64,000 nt of DNA from contig NZ_VIWW01000001.1 of assembly GCF_007829885.1 (NCBI RefSeq), positions 5,332,001 to 5,396,000 on the forward strand, in the 5' to 3' direction. Below are positions 45,306 through 53,888 of the stretch, piece after piece (positions within the stretch are counted from its first letter, which is position 1; every line of letters starts with the position of its first letter). Under the pieces are notes generated by a model that worked only from the letters and a program-made list of their open reading frames with translations, did not search any database and was not told where the DNA came from. The DNA is from Streptomyces brevispora (GTDB lineage Bacteria > Actinomycetota > Actinomycetes > Streptomycetales > Streptomycetaceae). The position numbers and the translations under genes are program-made.

Positions 45306-45965
45306 CTAAGGGCCCTGGGGTCCGCGCCGCTGCGGCAGCGTCACCACCGCCGCGTCGGCCGGGCCCGAGGGCGGCAGGCCGGCGATCTGGCACAGCAGGT
45401 CGCCCCATGCCATCAGGTGCCCCGCCGTGTCCGGCACCCCGCCGGTTCCCTCGCGCGGCGTCCAGGAGGCCCGGATCTCGATCTGTGTCGCCGGACGGCG
45501 TGACCCCAGCGAACCGAAGTAGTGCGAGCCCGCCCGGGTGACCGTGCCGCCCGCCTCCCCGTAACCGAGGCCGCGTGCGTCCAGTGCCCCGGTCAGCCAC
45601 GACCAGCACACCTCCGGCAGCAGCGGATCGGAGGCCATCTCGGGCTCCAGCTCGGCGCGGACGAGGGTCACCAGCCGGAAAGTGCCCTGCCAGGCCTCGT
45701 GCCCGGCCGGGTCGTGGAGCAGGACGAGCCGGCCGTCGGCGAGATCGTCCTCGCCGTCGACGACGGCCGCCTCCAGCGCGTACGCGTGCGGAGCCAGCCG
45801 CTTCGGCGGCCGCGTCGACTCCACCTCCAGTTCGGGGCGGAGCCGCGCCGAGCGCAATGCGTCCACCGCCGAACGGAAAGCGGGCGGGACGGAACCACCC
45901 TCCGCACTGTCCTTGCTGTCAGTGCCATCGGGTTGATCGGAGAAGTGTCCCTGAGCCGGAGCCAT
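45306..45965 (-). CDS. DUF3000 family protein
   Basis: 219 residues, conserved actinobacterial family of unknown function. Recognisable parts are PPAFRSAVDALRSARLRPEL, PKRLAPHAYALEAAV, GRLVLLHDPAGHEAWQGTFR and YGEAGGTVTRAGSHYFGSL. No signal or membrane segment. Divergent from hemE across about 90 bases, a conserved arrangement as I recall, hinting at co-regulation with haem synthesis but no more. Its last codons overlap a short GGTCCGCGCCGCTGCGG repeat that recurs twice downstream (45270-45335). Confidence 0.88.
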   Translation of the reverse strand: MAPAQGHFSDQPDGTDSKDSAEGGSVPPAFRSAVDALRSARLRPELEVESTRPPKRLAPHAYALEAAVVDGEDDLADGRLVLLHDPAGHEAWQGTFRLVTLVRAELEPEMASDPLLPEVCWSWLTGALDARGLGYGEAGGTVTRAGSHYFGSLGSRRPATQIEIRASWTPREGTGGVPDTAGHLMAWGDLLCQIAGLPPSGPADAAVVTLPQRRGPQGP

Positions 45966-46057
45966 GCGGGGAAGAGTAGGCGGAACCGGGGCCTCGCGCA
46001 GGTAGAGACACCCGTGCGGGGCCGGGCTCCTTCCGCGTGCGTGCGAAGATTCCTTAC

Positions 46058-47131
46058 GTGAGTGCCAACGATCGCCCTTCGGGCCAGCAGACGAAGACCT
46101 CCGCCGCCCACGAGTCGGCGTTCCTCAAGGCGTGCCGACGCGAGCCCGTACCGCACACGCCGGTCTGGTTCATGCGCCAGGCGGGGCGTTCGCTGCCCGA
46201 GTACCTGAAGGTGCGCGAGGGCATCCCGATGCTCGACTCCTGCATGATGCCGGAGCTCGTCGCCGAGATCACGATGCAGCCCGTGCGCCGCCACAAGGTC
46301 GACGCCGCGATCTACTTCAGCGACATCGTCGTCCCCCTCAAGGCCATCGGCATCGACCTCGACATCAAGCCCGGCATCGGACCGGTGATCGCCGAGCCGA
46401 TCCGCACCCGCGCCGATCTTGCCCGGCTGCGCGACCTCACCCCCGAGGACGTCTGGTACGTCACCGAGGCCATGGGCCTGCTCACCGCCGAACTGGGGTC
46501 CACCCCGCTGATCGGCTTCGCGGGCGCCCCGTTCACGCTCGCCAGCTACCTCGTGGAGGGCGGCCCGTCCCGCAACCACGAGCACACCAAGGCCCTGATG
46601 TACGGCGACCCGGAACTCTGGGCCGATCTGCTCGACCGCCTCGCCGAGATCACCGGCGCCTTCCTCAAGGTCCAGATCGAGGCCGGCGCCTCCGCCGTGC
46701 AGCTCTTCGACTCCTGGGTCGGCGCGCTGGCCCCCGCCGACTACCGAAACTCGGTGCTGCCCGCCTCCGCGAAGGTCTTCGACGCCGTCGCGCCGTACGG
46801 GGTGCCCCGCATCCACTTCGGCGTCGGCACCGGCGAGCTGCTCGGCCTGATGGGCGAGGCCGGCGCGGACGTCGTCGGCGTCGACTGGCGGGTCCCGATG
46901 GACGAGGCCGCGCGCCGCGTCGGCCCCGGCAAGGCGCTCCAGGGCAACCTCGACCCCGCCGTGCTGTTCGCGCCGACGGCCGCGGTGGAGGCCAAGACCC
47001 AGGAGGTGCTGGACGCGGCCGCCGGGCTGGAGGGCCACATCTTCAACCTGGGCCACGGCGTGATGCCGTCGATGGCCCCCGACGCCCTGACGCGCCTCGT
47101 CGAGTACGTGCACACGAGCACCGCCCGCTGA
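46058..47131 (+). CDS. hemE: Uroporphyrinogen decarboxylase
   Basis: 357 residues. Decarboxylates the four acetate groups of uroporphyrinogen III to give coproporphyrinogen III, the last step shared by the actinobacterial haem route. Both family signatures are clear: PVWFMRQAGRSLPEYLKVR (about residues 30-48) and IGFAGAPFTLASYLVEGGPS (about 147-166); GHGVMPSMAPDALTRLVEYV closes the protein. The GTG at 46058 (VSANDRP) is chosen over an upstream in-frame codon because a GAAGAT -10-like hexamer lies only seven bases before it, so the mRNA may be leaderless. Functionally linked to hemY and hemQ at 49.7-52.0 kb. Confidence 0.95.
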   Translation: MSANDRPSGQQTKTSAAHESAFLKACRREPVPHTPVWFMRQAGRSLPEYLKVREGIPMLDSCMMPELVAEITMQPVRRHKVDAAIYFSDIVVPLKAIGIDLDIKPGIGPVIAEPIRTRADLARLRDLTPEDVWYVTEAMGLLTAELGSTPLIGFAGAPFTLASYLVEGGPSRNHEHTKALMYGDPELWADLLDRLAEITGAFLKVQIEAGASAVQLFDSWVGALAPADYRNSVLPASAKVFDAVAPYGVPRIHFGVGTGELLGLMGEAGADVVGVDWRVPMDEAARRVGPGKALQGNLDPAVLFAPTAAVEAKTQEVLDAAAGLEGHIFNLGHGVMPSMAPDALTRLVEYVHTSTAR

Positions 47132-47144
47132 CCGGCCGGGAGCC

Positions 47145-47166
47145 GGGCACCGCTCAGGCGGTGCCC
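47145..47166. terminator. Bidirectional terminator after hemE
   Basis: GGGCACCGC/GCGGTGCCC with a four-base loop. The loop contains the stop codon of the convergent oxidoreductase gene. Confidence 0.65.
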
Positions 47167-48533
47167 GCCCTGCGCAGCGCCGTCACCGTCTTGCGGGCCG
47201 CCACCAGCACCGGGTCCCACACCGGTGAGAACGGCGGGGCGTACCCCAGGTCCAGGGACGTCATCTGCTCGACCGTCATCCCGGCGGTGAGCGCCACCGC
47301 CGCGACGTCCACCCGCTTCGCCGCCCCGTCGCGACCCACGATCTGGACGCCCAGCAGCCGCCCGGTGCGGTACTCCGCGATCATCTTCACCGTCATGGGC
47401 CGCGCGCCGGGGTAGTAGCCCGCCCGGCCCGTCGACTCGATCGTCGTCGTGACGAACCGCAGGCCCACCGCACGGGCGTCCTTCTCGCGCAGCCCGGTGC
47501 GGGCGATCTCCAGATCGCAGACCTTGCTGACGGCCGTGCCCACCACCCCGGGGAACGTCCCGTAGCCGCCGCCGACGTTCGACCCGATGATCTGGCCGTG
47601 CTTGTTGGCGTGCGTGCCCAGCGCGATGTGACGGGTGCGGCCCGCCACCAGATCGAGCACCTCGACGCAGTCGCCGCCCGCCCAGATGTTGTCGTGGCCG
47701 ACGACCCGCATCGACAGATCGGTGAGCAGCCCGCCGTGCGGACCGACCGGCAGCCCGACGGCGCGGGCCAGCGCGGTCTCCGGCTCGACACCGATGCCGA
47801 GCACCACCACATCCGCCGGGTACGACGCCCCGGCCGTCTCCACGGCACCGACCCGGCCGTCCGGCCCGGTACGGATCGAGGTGACCCCGGACCGGTTCAC
47901 CGTGGTGATGCCGAGGCCGTCCATCGCGTCGTGGACGAGGCGCCCCATGTCGGGGTCGAGCGTCGCCATCGGCTGCTCGCCGCGGTTGAGCACGGTCACC
48001 TCGAAGCCGCGCTTCAGCATCGCCTCCGCCATCTCGACACCGATGTAGCCCGCGCCGACGACGACCGCGCGCCGGCCCGTCGCCCGGTCCAGGGAGTCCA
48101 GCAGCGCCTGACCGTCGTCCAGGGTCTGCACACCGTGCACCCCGGCCGCGTCCATACCGGGCAGCGCCGGACGCACCGGCCTGGCCCCCGTCGCGATCAC
48201 CAGCTTGTCGAATCCGGTCCAGGACGTCTCGCCGGAGTCCCGGTCCAGGGTGCGCACCCGCTGCCCCGCGACATCGATCTCCGTCACCTCGGTGCGCATC
48301 CGCAGATCGATGTCGCGGGCCCGGTGCTCCTCGGGTCCGCGCGCGATCAGGTCGTCCCGCCGCTCGACGTCTCCACCCACCCAGTACGGGATGCCGCAGG
48401 CGGAGTACGAGGTGAAGTGGCCCCGCTCGAAGGCGGTGATGCTCAGCTCGTCCGGACCCTTGAGCCGGCGCGCCTGGGATGCGGCGGACATGCCCGCCGC
48501 GTCCCCACCGATGACCACCAGTCGTTCCGTCAT
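47154..48533 (-). CDS. FAD-dependent oxidoreductase, CoA-disulfide-reductase-like
   Basis: 459 residues, pyridine-nucleotide disulfide oxidoreductase class II. FAD motif LVVIGGDAAGMSAASQARRL (residues 5-24), redox Cys46 in TSYSACGIPYWVGG (the single active-site Cys of CoA-disulfide reductase and NADH oxidase), NAD(P)H motif AVVVGAGYIGVEMAEAML, and the FAD-closing NIWAGGDCVEVLDLV. A C-terminal dimerisation domain contains YAPPFSPVWDPV. It likely reduces CoA-disulfide or persulfide species in the cytosol; mycothiol-using actinobacteria still carry such enzymes. ATG 48533 after GGAAGG. It lies between hemE and hemY, but its place in haem formation is unproven. Confidence 0.88.
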   Translation of the reverse strand: MTERLVVIGGDAAGMSAASQARRLKGPDELSITAFERGHFTSYSACGIPYWVGGDVERRDDLIARGPEEHRARDIDLRMRTEVTEIDVAGQRVRTLDRDSGETSWTGFDKLVIATGARPVRPALPGMDAAGVHGVQTLDDGQALLDSLDRATGRRAVVVGAGYIGVEMAEAMLKRGFEVTVLNRGEQPMATLDPDMGRLVHDAMDGLGITTVNRSGVTSIRTGPDGRVGAVETAGASYPADVVVLGIGVEPETALARAVGLPVGPHGGLLTDLSMRVVGHDNIWAGGDCVEVLDLVAGRTRHIALGTHANKHGQIIGSNVGGGYGTFPGVVGTAVSKVCDLEIARTGLREKDARAVGLRFVTTTIESTGRAGYYPGARPMTVKMIAEYRTGRLLGVQIVGRDGAAKRVDVAAVALTAGMTVEQMTSLDLGYAPPFSPVWDPVLVAARKTVTALRRAGTA

Positions 48534-48626
48534 GACCTTCCCTTCCACGCCCCGTCCGAGGGCCCACGCTACGGCGCGACGGGGCCCGGGGACGCCACGG
48601 CGCCCCCGGGGGACGCGCACAGGGCC

Positions 48627-49583
48627 TCAGTCGCCCGCCGGTCCCGCCTTCCCGCCCCGGCGCCGCAGCAGCCGCCACAGGGCCAGCAGGACGGCCGCCG
48701 CGGCCAGGAACGGGGCCACGGCGCCCACCGCCATCGCGAGCCACCGCACCGTCGTCACGAACGCGTGCCAGCCGCCGCCGAGGGCGTCCAGGAACCCCGG
48801 ACCGTCCGTGTCGTCCGCGGCCGCGTCCCCCTCCGGCTCCATGAGGTCGAGCGTGACCGTGGCCAGCGTGGTGCGGTCCTTCAACGAGGCCTGCTGGGCC
48901 AGCAGCGACTCGAGGGATGCCTGACGGCTGCTCAGTTCGCCCTCCAGCGTCACCACATCGGCGAGCCTGTCGGCCCGGTCCATCAGCTTGCGCACCCGCG
49001 CCACACTCGCCCGCTGCGTGGCGATCCGGCTCTCCACGTCGACGACCTCGTCGGTGACGTCCTTGGCGGTCGACGTACGGGAGAGCAGCTTGCCCGCCCC
49101 CGAGAGCTCCCGCAGCACACGGTCGTACTCGTCCTGCGGGACGCGCAGCACCAGGTGCGAGGAGTCGTGCGTGTCGTCGACCTGCTCGGTGTTCTCGTTG
49201 GCGACCAGCCCGCCGGCGGCCTCCACGGTCGCACGGGCGGCGGCGGACGCCTTCGCCGCGCTCTTCACCTCCACGGAGAGCGAGGCGGTACGGATGACAT
49301 GAGTGGCGGTCAGCCCATTCGGCTTCTTCGCCGTTCCCGAGCTTCCCGCTCCCGGACTTCCCGCTCCTGCCTTGGCGTCCCCGGCGAAGCCCGCCTTGCC
49401 GTGCGGCGCCGGGGCGGCGGCCTGCTTGTCGGAGTTCGCCCCGGAGTCGCTCCCGCCGCCCGCGCCGCAGCCGCTCAACGCCAGGACAGCGGTGAGCAGT
49501 CCGGCGGCGAGAGCGGTGTGCGTGCGGCGGGCCACCGGACGACGCGGACTTCTGCCGCCACGAGTGGATGGTGCTGCCTGCAT
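48627..49583 (-). CDS. DUF4349 lipoprotein with C-terminal membrane anchor
   Basis: 318 residues. The lipobox ends at Cys39 (AVLALSGCGAGGG). A Gly/Ser/Ala-rich linker (about 42-95) leads to the DUF4349 domain (about 100-260: RTASLSVEVKSAAKASAAAR, LVLRVPQDEYDRVLRELSGA, VVDVESRIATQRASVARVRK) with a heptad-rich coiled coil. One transmembrane helix near the end (AVGAVAPFLAAAAVLLALW) precedes RRRGGKAGPAGD. It is therefore tethered at both ends of an external coiled coil. Function unknown. ATG 49583 after GGGGGGA. Oriented divergently from hemY. Confidence 0.88.
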   Translation of the reverse strand: MQAAPSTRGGRSPRRPVARRTHTALAAGLLTAVLALSGCGAGGGSDSGANSDKQAAAPAPHGKAGFAGDAKAGAGSPGAGSSGTAKKPNGLTATHVIRTASLSVEVKSAAKASAAARATVEAAGGLVANENTEQVDDTHDSSHLVLRVPQDEYDRVLRELSGAGKLLSRTSTAKDVTDEVVDVESRIATQRASVARVRKLMDRADRLADVVTLEGELSSRQASLESLLAQQASLKDRTTLATVTLDLMEPEGDAAADDTDGPGFLDALGGGWHAFVTTVRWLAMAVGAVAPFLAAAAVLLALWRLLRRRGGKAGPAGD

Positions 49584-49709
49584 GACTGTCCCCCCAGGAC
49601 GAGTGATTGATCGTGCCGGTTCGACGTCCGGGGGCCGGTCCGGGTTGCGCGATACCGGTTTCGAAGCGGTCACGGTCAGGACTCGGAAGACGTTTGAGAG
49701 AGTGGAGGC

Positions 49710-51254
49710 ATGCAGCGTTCAACAAACCGCGCGGACAGGGCCACCGGACACGTCGTCGTCATCGGCGGCGGCATCGCCGGACTCGCGGCCGCCCACCGGC
49801 TTCTCGGCACCGGGCTGCGGGTCACCCTCCTGGAGGCGACCGACCGGCTCGGCGGCAAACTCAGGACCGGCGACGTCGCGGGCGTGCAGGTCGACCTCGG
49901 CGCCGAATCGATGCTGGCCCGCCGCCCGGAAGCGGTCGGCCTGGCACGCGCCGTGGGCCTCGGCGACCGCCTCCAGCCGCCCGCCACGGCCACCGCCTCC
50001 CTGTGGACCCGCGACGCACTGCGCCCCATGCCCAAGGGCCATGTGATGGGCGTACCGGGCGACCCGGCGGTGCTCGGCGAGGTGCTCTCGCCCGAGGGGC
50101 TCGCCCGTATCGCGCAGGAGCGGGACCTCACCCCGACCGCGGTCGGCGACGACGTCGCGGTCGGCGCGTACGTGGCCGACCGGCTGGGCCGCGAGGTCGT
50201 CGACCGCCTGGTGGAGCCGCTGCTCGGCGGGGTGTACGCGGGCGACGCCTACCGGATCTCGATGCGCGCCGCCGTACCGCAGCTCTTCGACGTGGCCCGG
50301 CAGGGCGGCTCACTGCTCGACGGAGTGACCCGCATCCAGGAACAGGCCGCGGCCCGGCAGCAGGACGGTCCGGTCTTCCAGGGCATCGAAGGCGGCATCG
50401 GCACCCTCCCGGACGCGGTCGCCGCCGCCGTACGCGCCGGGGGCGGCGAGATCCTCACCGGGACCCCGGTGCTCGGGCTGACCCGTACCGCCGCCGGCTG
50501 GGACGTCCGCACCGACACCCGGGTGATCACCGCCGACGGCGTCGTCCTCGCCGCCCCCGCCTGGTCCGCCTCCACGCTGCTCGCCGCCGAGTCCCCGGCC
50601 GCCTCCGCCGAGCTCGCGGGCGTCGAGTACGCGTCGATGGCCCTGATCACCATGGCCTTCCGGCGCTCCGACGTGACCGCCGCAGGAACGCTCGGGGGGC
50701 GCTCCGGCTTCCTGGTGCCCCCGGTCGACGGCCACACCATCAAGGCCGCCACCTTCTCCAGCCAGAAGTGGCAGTGGGTCGCCGACGCGGCCCCCGACCT
50801 GTTCCTGCTGCGGACCTCGGTCGGCCGGTACGGCGAGGAGGACCACCTGCACCGCGAGGACGCGGAGCTCGTCGACGTGTCGCTGCGCGATCTCGCGGCG
50901 GCGACCGGACTGACCGCCGTGCCGGTGGCCACCGAGGTCACCCGGTGGATCGGCGGACTGCCCCAGTACCCCGTCGGCCACCTCGGCCGGGTCGCCCGGA
51001 TCCGCGAGGAGGTCGCCAAGCTGCGCGCGCTGCGCGTCTGCGGCGCGGTCTACGACGGGGTCGGCATCCCGGCCTGCATGGCGAGCGCCCACCGGGCCGC
51101 GGACGAGATCGCCCGCGACATCACCGGGGACATCACCCGCGACAGCGCCGGGAACAGCGCCGGGGACAGCGCCGGGGACAGCGGCGCGGACACCGGAGAG
51201 ATCATCGCCACCCCCACCCTGGTTCAGGGCACAGGGAGCGAGGCGGGACAATAG
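49710..51254 (+). CDS. hemY: Coproporphyrinogen III oxidase (HemY/CgoX; formerly protoporphyrinogen oxidase)
   Basis: 514 residues, FAD flavoprotein. The dinucleotide motif VVVIGGGIAGLAAAHRLLGT is followed by LLEATDRLGGKLRTGDV and VDLGAESMLARRPEAV; GGIGTLPDAVAAAVR and CGAVYDGVGIPACMASAHRA fall near the cofactor-binding C-terminus. In actinobacteria this enzyme oxidises coproporphyrinogen III to coproporphyrin III, ahead of iron insertion and HemQ. The C-terminal about 50 residues are a non-conserved Asp/Ser/Gly repeat (DSAGNSAGDSAGDSGADTGE). Only four bases separate it from hemQ. ATG 49710 follows GAGAGTGGAGG. Confidence 0.93.
   Translation: MQRSTNRADRATGHVVVIGGGIAGLAAAHRLLGTGLRVTLLEATDRLGGKLRTGDVAGVQVDLGAESMLARRPEAVGLARAVGLGDRLQPPATATASLWTRDALRPMPKGHVMGVPGDPAVLGEVLSPEGLARIAQERDLTPTAVGDDVAVGAYVADRLGREVVDRLVEPLLGGVYAGDAYRISMRAAVPQLFDVARQGGSLLDGVTRIQEQAAARQQDGPVFQGIEGGIGTLPDAVAAAVRAGGGEILTGTPVLGLTRTAAGWDVRTDTRVITADGVVLAAPAWSASTLLAAESPAASAELAGVEYASMALITMAFRRSDVTAAGTLGGRSGFLVPPVDGHTIKAATFSSQKWQWVADAAPDLFLLRTSVGRYGEEDHLHREDAELVDVSLRDLAAATGLTAVPVATEVTRWIGGLPQYPVGHLGRVARIREEVAKLRALRVCGAVYDGVGIPACMASAHRAADEIARDITGDITRDSAGNSAGDSAGDSGADTGEIIATPTLVQGTGSEAGQ
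51117..51200 (+). repeat. 12-bp repeats in the 3' end of hemY
   Basis: Units like GACAGCGCCGGG recur about five times head to tail and encode the Asp/Ser/Gly-rich tail outside the conserved enzyme fold. A slippage-prone, probably neutral extension. Confidence 0.7.
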
Positions 51255-51258
51255 CCGT

Positions 51259-51993
51259 ATGAGTGCTCCTGAGACTGTGACATCAAGCAAGGGCCCCAAC
51301 GCCGGCAAGAAGGCGAAGGACCTCAACGACGTCGTCCGCTACACGCTGTGGTCCGTCTTCAAGCTCCGCGACGTGCTGCCCGCCGACACGGACCGCGCCG
51401 CGTACTCCGGCGAGGTCCAGGAACTGTTCGACCAGCTCGCGGCCAAGGACGTCACCGTTCGCGGCAGCTACGACGTCTCCGGGCTGCGCGCGGACGCCGA
51501 CGTCATGATCTGGTGGCACGCCGAGACGGCGGAGGCCCTGCAGGAGGCGTACAACCTCTTCCGGCGCACCCGGCTGGGCAGGAACCTCGACCCGGTCTGG
51601 TCGAACATGGCACTGCACCGCCCCGCCGAGTTCAACAAGTCGCACGTCCCGGCGTTCCTCGCCGACGAGACGCCGCGCGACTTCATCAGCGTGTACCCCT
51701 TCGTGCGTTCCTACGACTGGTACCTGCTGCCGGACGAGGACCGTCGCCGCATGCTCGCCGACCACGGCAAGATGGCCCGCGGCTACCCCGACGTGCGCGC
51801 CAACACCGTCGCCTCCTTCTCCCTCGGCGACTACGAGTGGGTGCTGGCCTTCGAGGCCGACGAGCTGCACCGCATCGTCGACCTCATGCGTCACCTGCGG
51901 GCCTCCGAGGCGCGGATGCACGTCCGCGAGGAGGTGCCCTTCTTCACCGGCCGGCGCAAGTCGGTCGCAGACCTGGTGGCAGGGCTCGCGTAG
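51259..51993 (+). CDS. hemQ: Coproheme decarboxylase (HemQ, chlorite-dismutase family)
   Basis: 244 residues, full length. HemQ oxidatively removes two propionate carboxyls from coproheme with hydrogen peroxide to make haem b, the last step of the Gram-positive route. Family motifs are YTLWSVFKLRDVLP, VRGSYDVSGLRADADVMIWW, FISVYPFVRSYDWYLLP (with the catalytic Tyr) and KMARGYPDVRANTVASFSLG then DYEWVLAFE, plus the haem-proximal His region. ATG 51259 starts four bases after the hemY stop, so the two steps on either side of iron insertion are co-expressed. The ferrochelatase gene is not in the window. Two hairpins follow. Confidence 0.95.
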   Translation: MSAPETVTSSKGPNAGKKAKDLNDVVRYTLWSVFKLRDVLPADTDRAAYSGEVQELFDQLAAKDVTVRGSYDVSGLRADADVMIWWHAETAEALQEAYNLFRRTRLGRNLDPVWSNMALHRPAEFNKSHVPAFLADETPRDFISVYPFVRSYDWYLLPDEDRRRMLADHGKMARGYPDVRANTVASFSLGDYEWVLAFEADELHRIVDLMRHLRASEARMHVREEVPFFTGRRKSVADLVAGLA

Positions 51994-52030
51994 CGAGCGG
52001 GTTCAGACCACCCCAACCCGGAAGATCAGA

Positions 52031-52066
52031 CGGCGGGCACCGCGGCACACTGTGCCGCCCGCCGTT
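52031..52066 (+). terminator. hemQ terminator, first hairpin
   Basis: ACGGCGGGC pairs with GCCCGCCGT, with inner GGCACA/TGTGCC, 37 bases after hemQ. Confidence 0.75.
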
Positions 52067-52090
52067 CCAGCGACACCGGGTTCGGCCCCT

Positions 52091-52119
52091 GGTGCGGCGC
52101 GCGTCCTGCGCGCCGCACC
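52091..52119 (+). terminator. hemQ terminator, second hairpin
   Basis: GGTGCGGCGCGC/GCGCGCCGCACC with a five-base loop, 24 bases after the first hairpin. Confidence 0.78.
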
Positions 52120-52211
52120 GGTGTCGTTCATGGGCCGGTGCGCCTTGCGACGGGGATCGTTGGAACGATGCCGTGGACCTCGGATCCCACGGGTCCTGTC
52201 AGTCTGAGGGC

Positions 52212-52757
52212 GTGGCGACGATCGAGACGGCAGATGTGTGGGGGACCGGATGCCGCCGTGGAGGCGGGAGTCTCCATGCGTACCGGGTGCGTGGGCGTGT
52301 CCGCAGCGCGGTGGTTCTGTGGATCGGTGGGCGGGGCGATGAACCTGATCAGGTGCATACGCGGGCAGAGGCCGGTCACCGGCAGGTGCCCGTGTTCGTG
52401 ACCGTTCGGCAGGCGCGCGCGTACGCGAGCCGCCGGGGGCGGCAGCCGGCCACTTCTGGGGCCAACGTGCTGGAGCTCGTCCGTGTCCAGCACTGGCTTG
52501 AGCATCCGGCGCGCCGGAAGGTTCCGCAGGGTGCGGTGCTGGAGGCGTGGAACTTCTTCGAGGATCTGGCTCGCGGCCTCGACGCGGTCCACCGGCTGCC
52601 CCAGCAGGGAGCGGCGCACAACAGCACCTACGAGAAGCTGTTCGCAGGCGAGTCCGACGCGTGGACCACCGGCGAACAACGCGCGGTACTGGAGCTGATC
52701 ACGGCCGGCGTGGCGCTGTGGAACGCGTGCCCCGTGCTCGTGAAGCCTGCTCGGTGA
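52212..52757 (+). CDS. Hypothetical protein
   Basis: 181 residues from the GTG at 52212 (VATIETADVWGTG). I do not recognise the family. The second half has strong Streptomyces codon bias and a globular helical look: FVTVRQARAYASRRG, VLELVRVQHWLEHPARRKVP, AWNFFEDLARGLDAVHRLPQ, ELITAGVALWNACPVLVKPA. No signal peptide or membrane span. The first 60 residues are less convincing, so the true start may lie further in (around 52390, FVTVRQ). It ends 68 bases from the convergent membrane-protein gene. Confidence 0.55.
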   Translation: MATIETADVWGTGCRRGGGSLHAYRVRGRVRSAVVLWIGGRGDEPDQVHTRAEAGHRQVPVFVTVRQARAYASRRGRQPATSGANVLELVRVQHWLEHPARRKVPQGAVLEAWNFFEDLARGLDAVHRLPQQGAAHNSTYEKLFAGESDAWTTGEQRAVLELITAGVALWNACPVLVKPAR

Positions 52758-52824
52758 GGAAGCCTGCTCGGTGAGACAGATCGCGAGTGTCTGGAGCATC
52801 GCTCGGTAACCGCTCGGTGACCGC

Positions 52825-53883
52825 TCAAGAGCTGCTGCCGCAGCTCGACCCGCCGCCACCGCAGCTCGACCCGCCGCCACCGCAGCTGGACCCCGAGCTG
52901 CAGCTGGACCCCGAGCTGCAGCTGGACCCCGAGCCGCAACTCGATCCGGAGCCACAACTCGAACCCGAGCCGCAACTGGATCCGGAACCGCAGCCGCTCC
53001 CGCCGCCTCCGCCGCTGTGCCCCGAGGAGCTGCCGCACCCGCCACCGCCCGGGGTCGTACCGGCGCACCACACCGTCGGCACGAGCAGCGCACTGGAAGA
53101 GTCCGAGAAGTGGTGCGACGGTGTGGGCGTCCCGGTCTGCCTCGTCCGGGACGCCACGAACAGATGCGTCCGCAGCTGGGGATCGGGAAGGGCCCGGAGC
53201 CCGGCGGTCGCCACCAGATGGGCCGGATCGGTGCGGTGCGCGTTGGCGGTGCGGTACTCCGCGGCGGCCCTGCGGCCCGCTTTGGTGATCCTGGACCGGG
53301 CACCGGCCGCGCAGACGAAACCGATGACGGCCCCGGCGAGAAGCGCCGGGAACACCTTCGGGAAGAACGGGAAGGGTGAGTCGCCGGCGGGGTCCGCCGA
53401 GATGAACTGATGGATGGTCACGGCGATGGCGGCCGGGACTCCGAGCAGGCAGAGCAGCCCCTGCGCCATGCCCCAGCGGACTCGGGTCCGGTTCGCCCCG
53501 GGCGCGGCCAGCAGACCGCGCGCCGCCAGCCCGTCGCCGATCTCCTGCACCGCTGTGTGACGCATCGCCGCGGCCCGCAGGGTGTACAGCGCACCGCTCG
53601 GCGCCGCGGCCTGCTCCTGGAGGACGGCCCGCTCCACCGGGTCGTGGGCGACGGGCCGTTGGACCGCGACGATGCCGGGCCCGCCGACGACGAGCCGGCC
53701 GTCCGCCTGCATCGCGGCGAGTGCGGTGTCCACCACCCGGCCCGGCCCGCCGTTCAGGAAGGCCACCTCGGAGAGGTCGTGGACGGGGCTGCCCGCCCCG
53801 CGCCCCGCACGTCGGATTCCCCTGATCAGCAGCGTCGAGGAGACAACGACGGTGATCGTCAGGACCAGGGCGAGGGTATTCAT
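52825..53883 (-). CDS. TIGR04222-type membrane protein with Cys/Gly/Ser repeat tail
   Basis: 352 residues. TM1 is at about 3-20 (TLALVLTITVVVSSTLLIRG), followed by basic residues and a domain with SEVAFLNGGPGRVVDTALAA, LVVGGPGIVAVQRPVAHDPV and QEIGDGLAARGLLA. TM2 and TM3 lie near 160-215. The last 84 residues are low complexity with 11 Cys: 273, 283, 298, 304, 310, 316, 322, 328, 334, 341, 348, seven of them exactly six apart (GSGSSC units). Basic flanks put domain and tail in the cytosol. It starts five bases after the DUF692 gene, as the second gene of an operon. A metal-binding or enzymatically modified tail is likely, with the neighbour as modifier (inference). Confidence 0.85.
   Translation of the reverse strand: MNTLALVLTITVVVSSTLLIRGIRRAGRGAGSPVHDLSEVAFLNGGPGRVVDTALAAMQADGRLVVGGPGIVAVQRPVAHDPVERAVLQEQAAAPSGALYTLRAAAMRHTAVQEIGDGLAARGLLAAPGANRTRVRWGMAQGLLCLLGVPAAIAVTIHQFISADPAGDSPFPFFPKVFPALLAGAVIGFVCAAGARSRITKAGRRAAAEYRTANAHRTDPAHLVATAGLRALPDPQLRTHLFVASRTRQTGTPTPSHHFSDSSSALLVPTVWCAGTTPGGGGCGSSSGHSGGGGGSGCGSGSSCGSGSSCGSGSSCGSGSSCSSGSSCSSGSSCGGGGSSCGGGGSSCGSSS
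52876..53007 (-). repeat. 18-bp coding repeats for the Cys-rich tail
   Basis: About seven 18-base units encode GSGSSC or SSGSSC. Towards the stop codon they give way to two 21-base units (GGGGSSC). The copy number could change by slippage without breaking the frame. Confidence 0.85.
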
Positions 53884-53888
53884 CCCGC

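Noticed and set aside
52787..53410. Plus-strand frame encoding regular QLDPEP-type repeats
   Set aside because: It is the complement of the Cys-tail coding repeats; only the minus-strand product has membrane spans, a coupled start and family resemblance.
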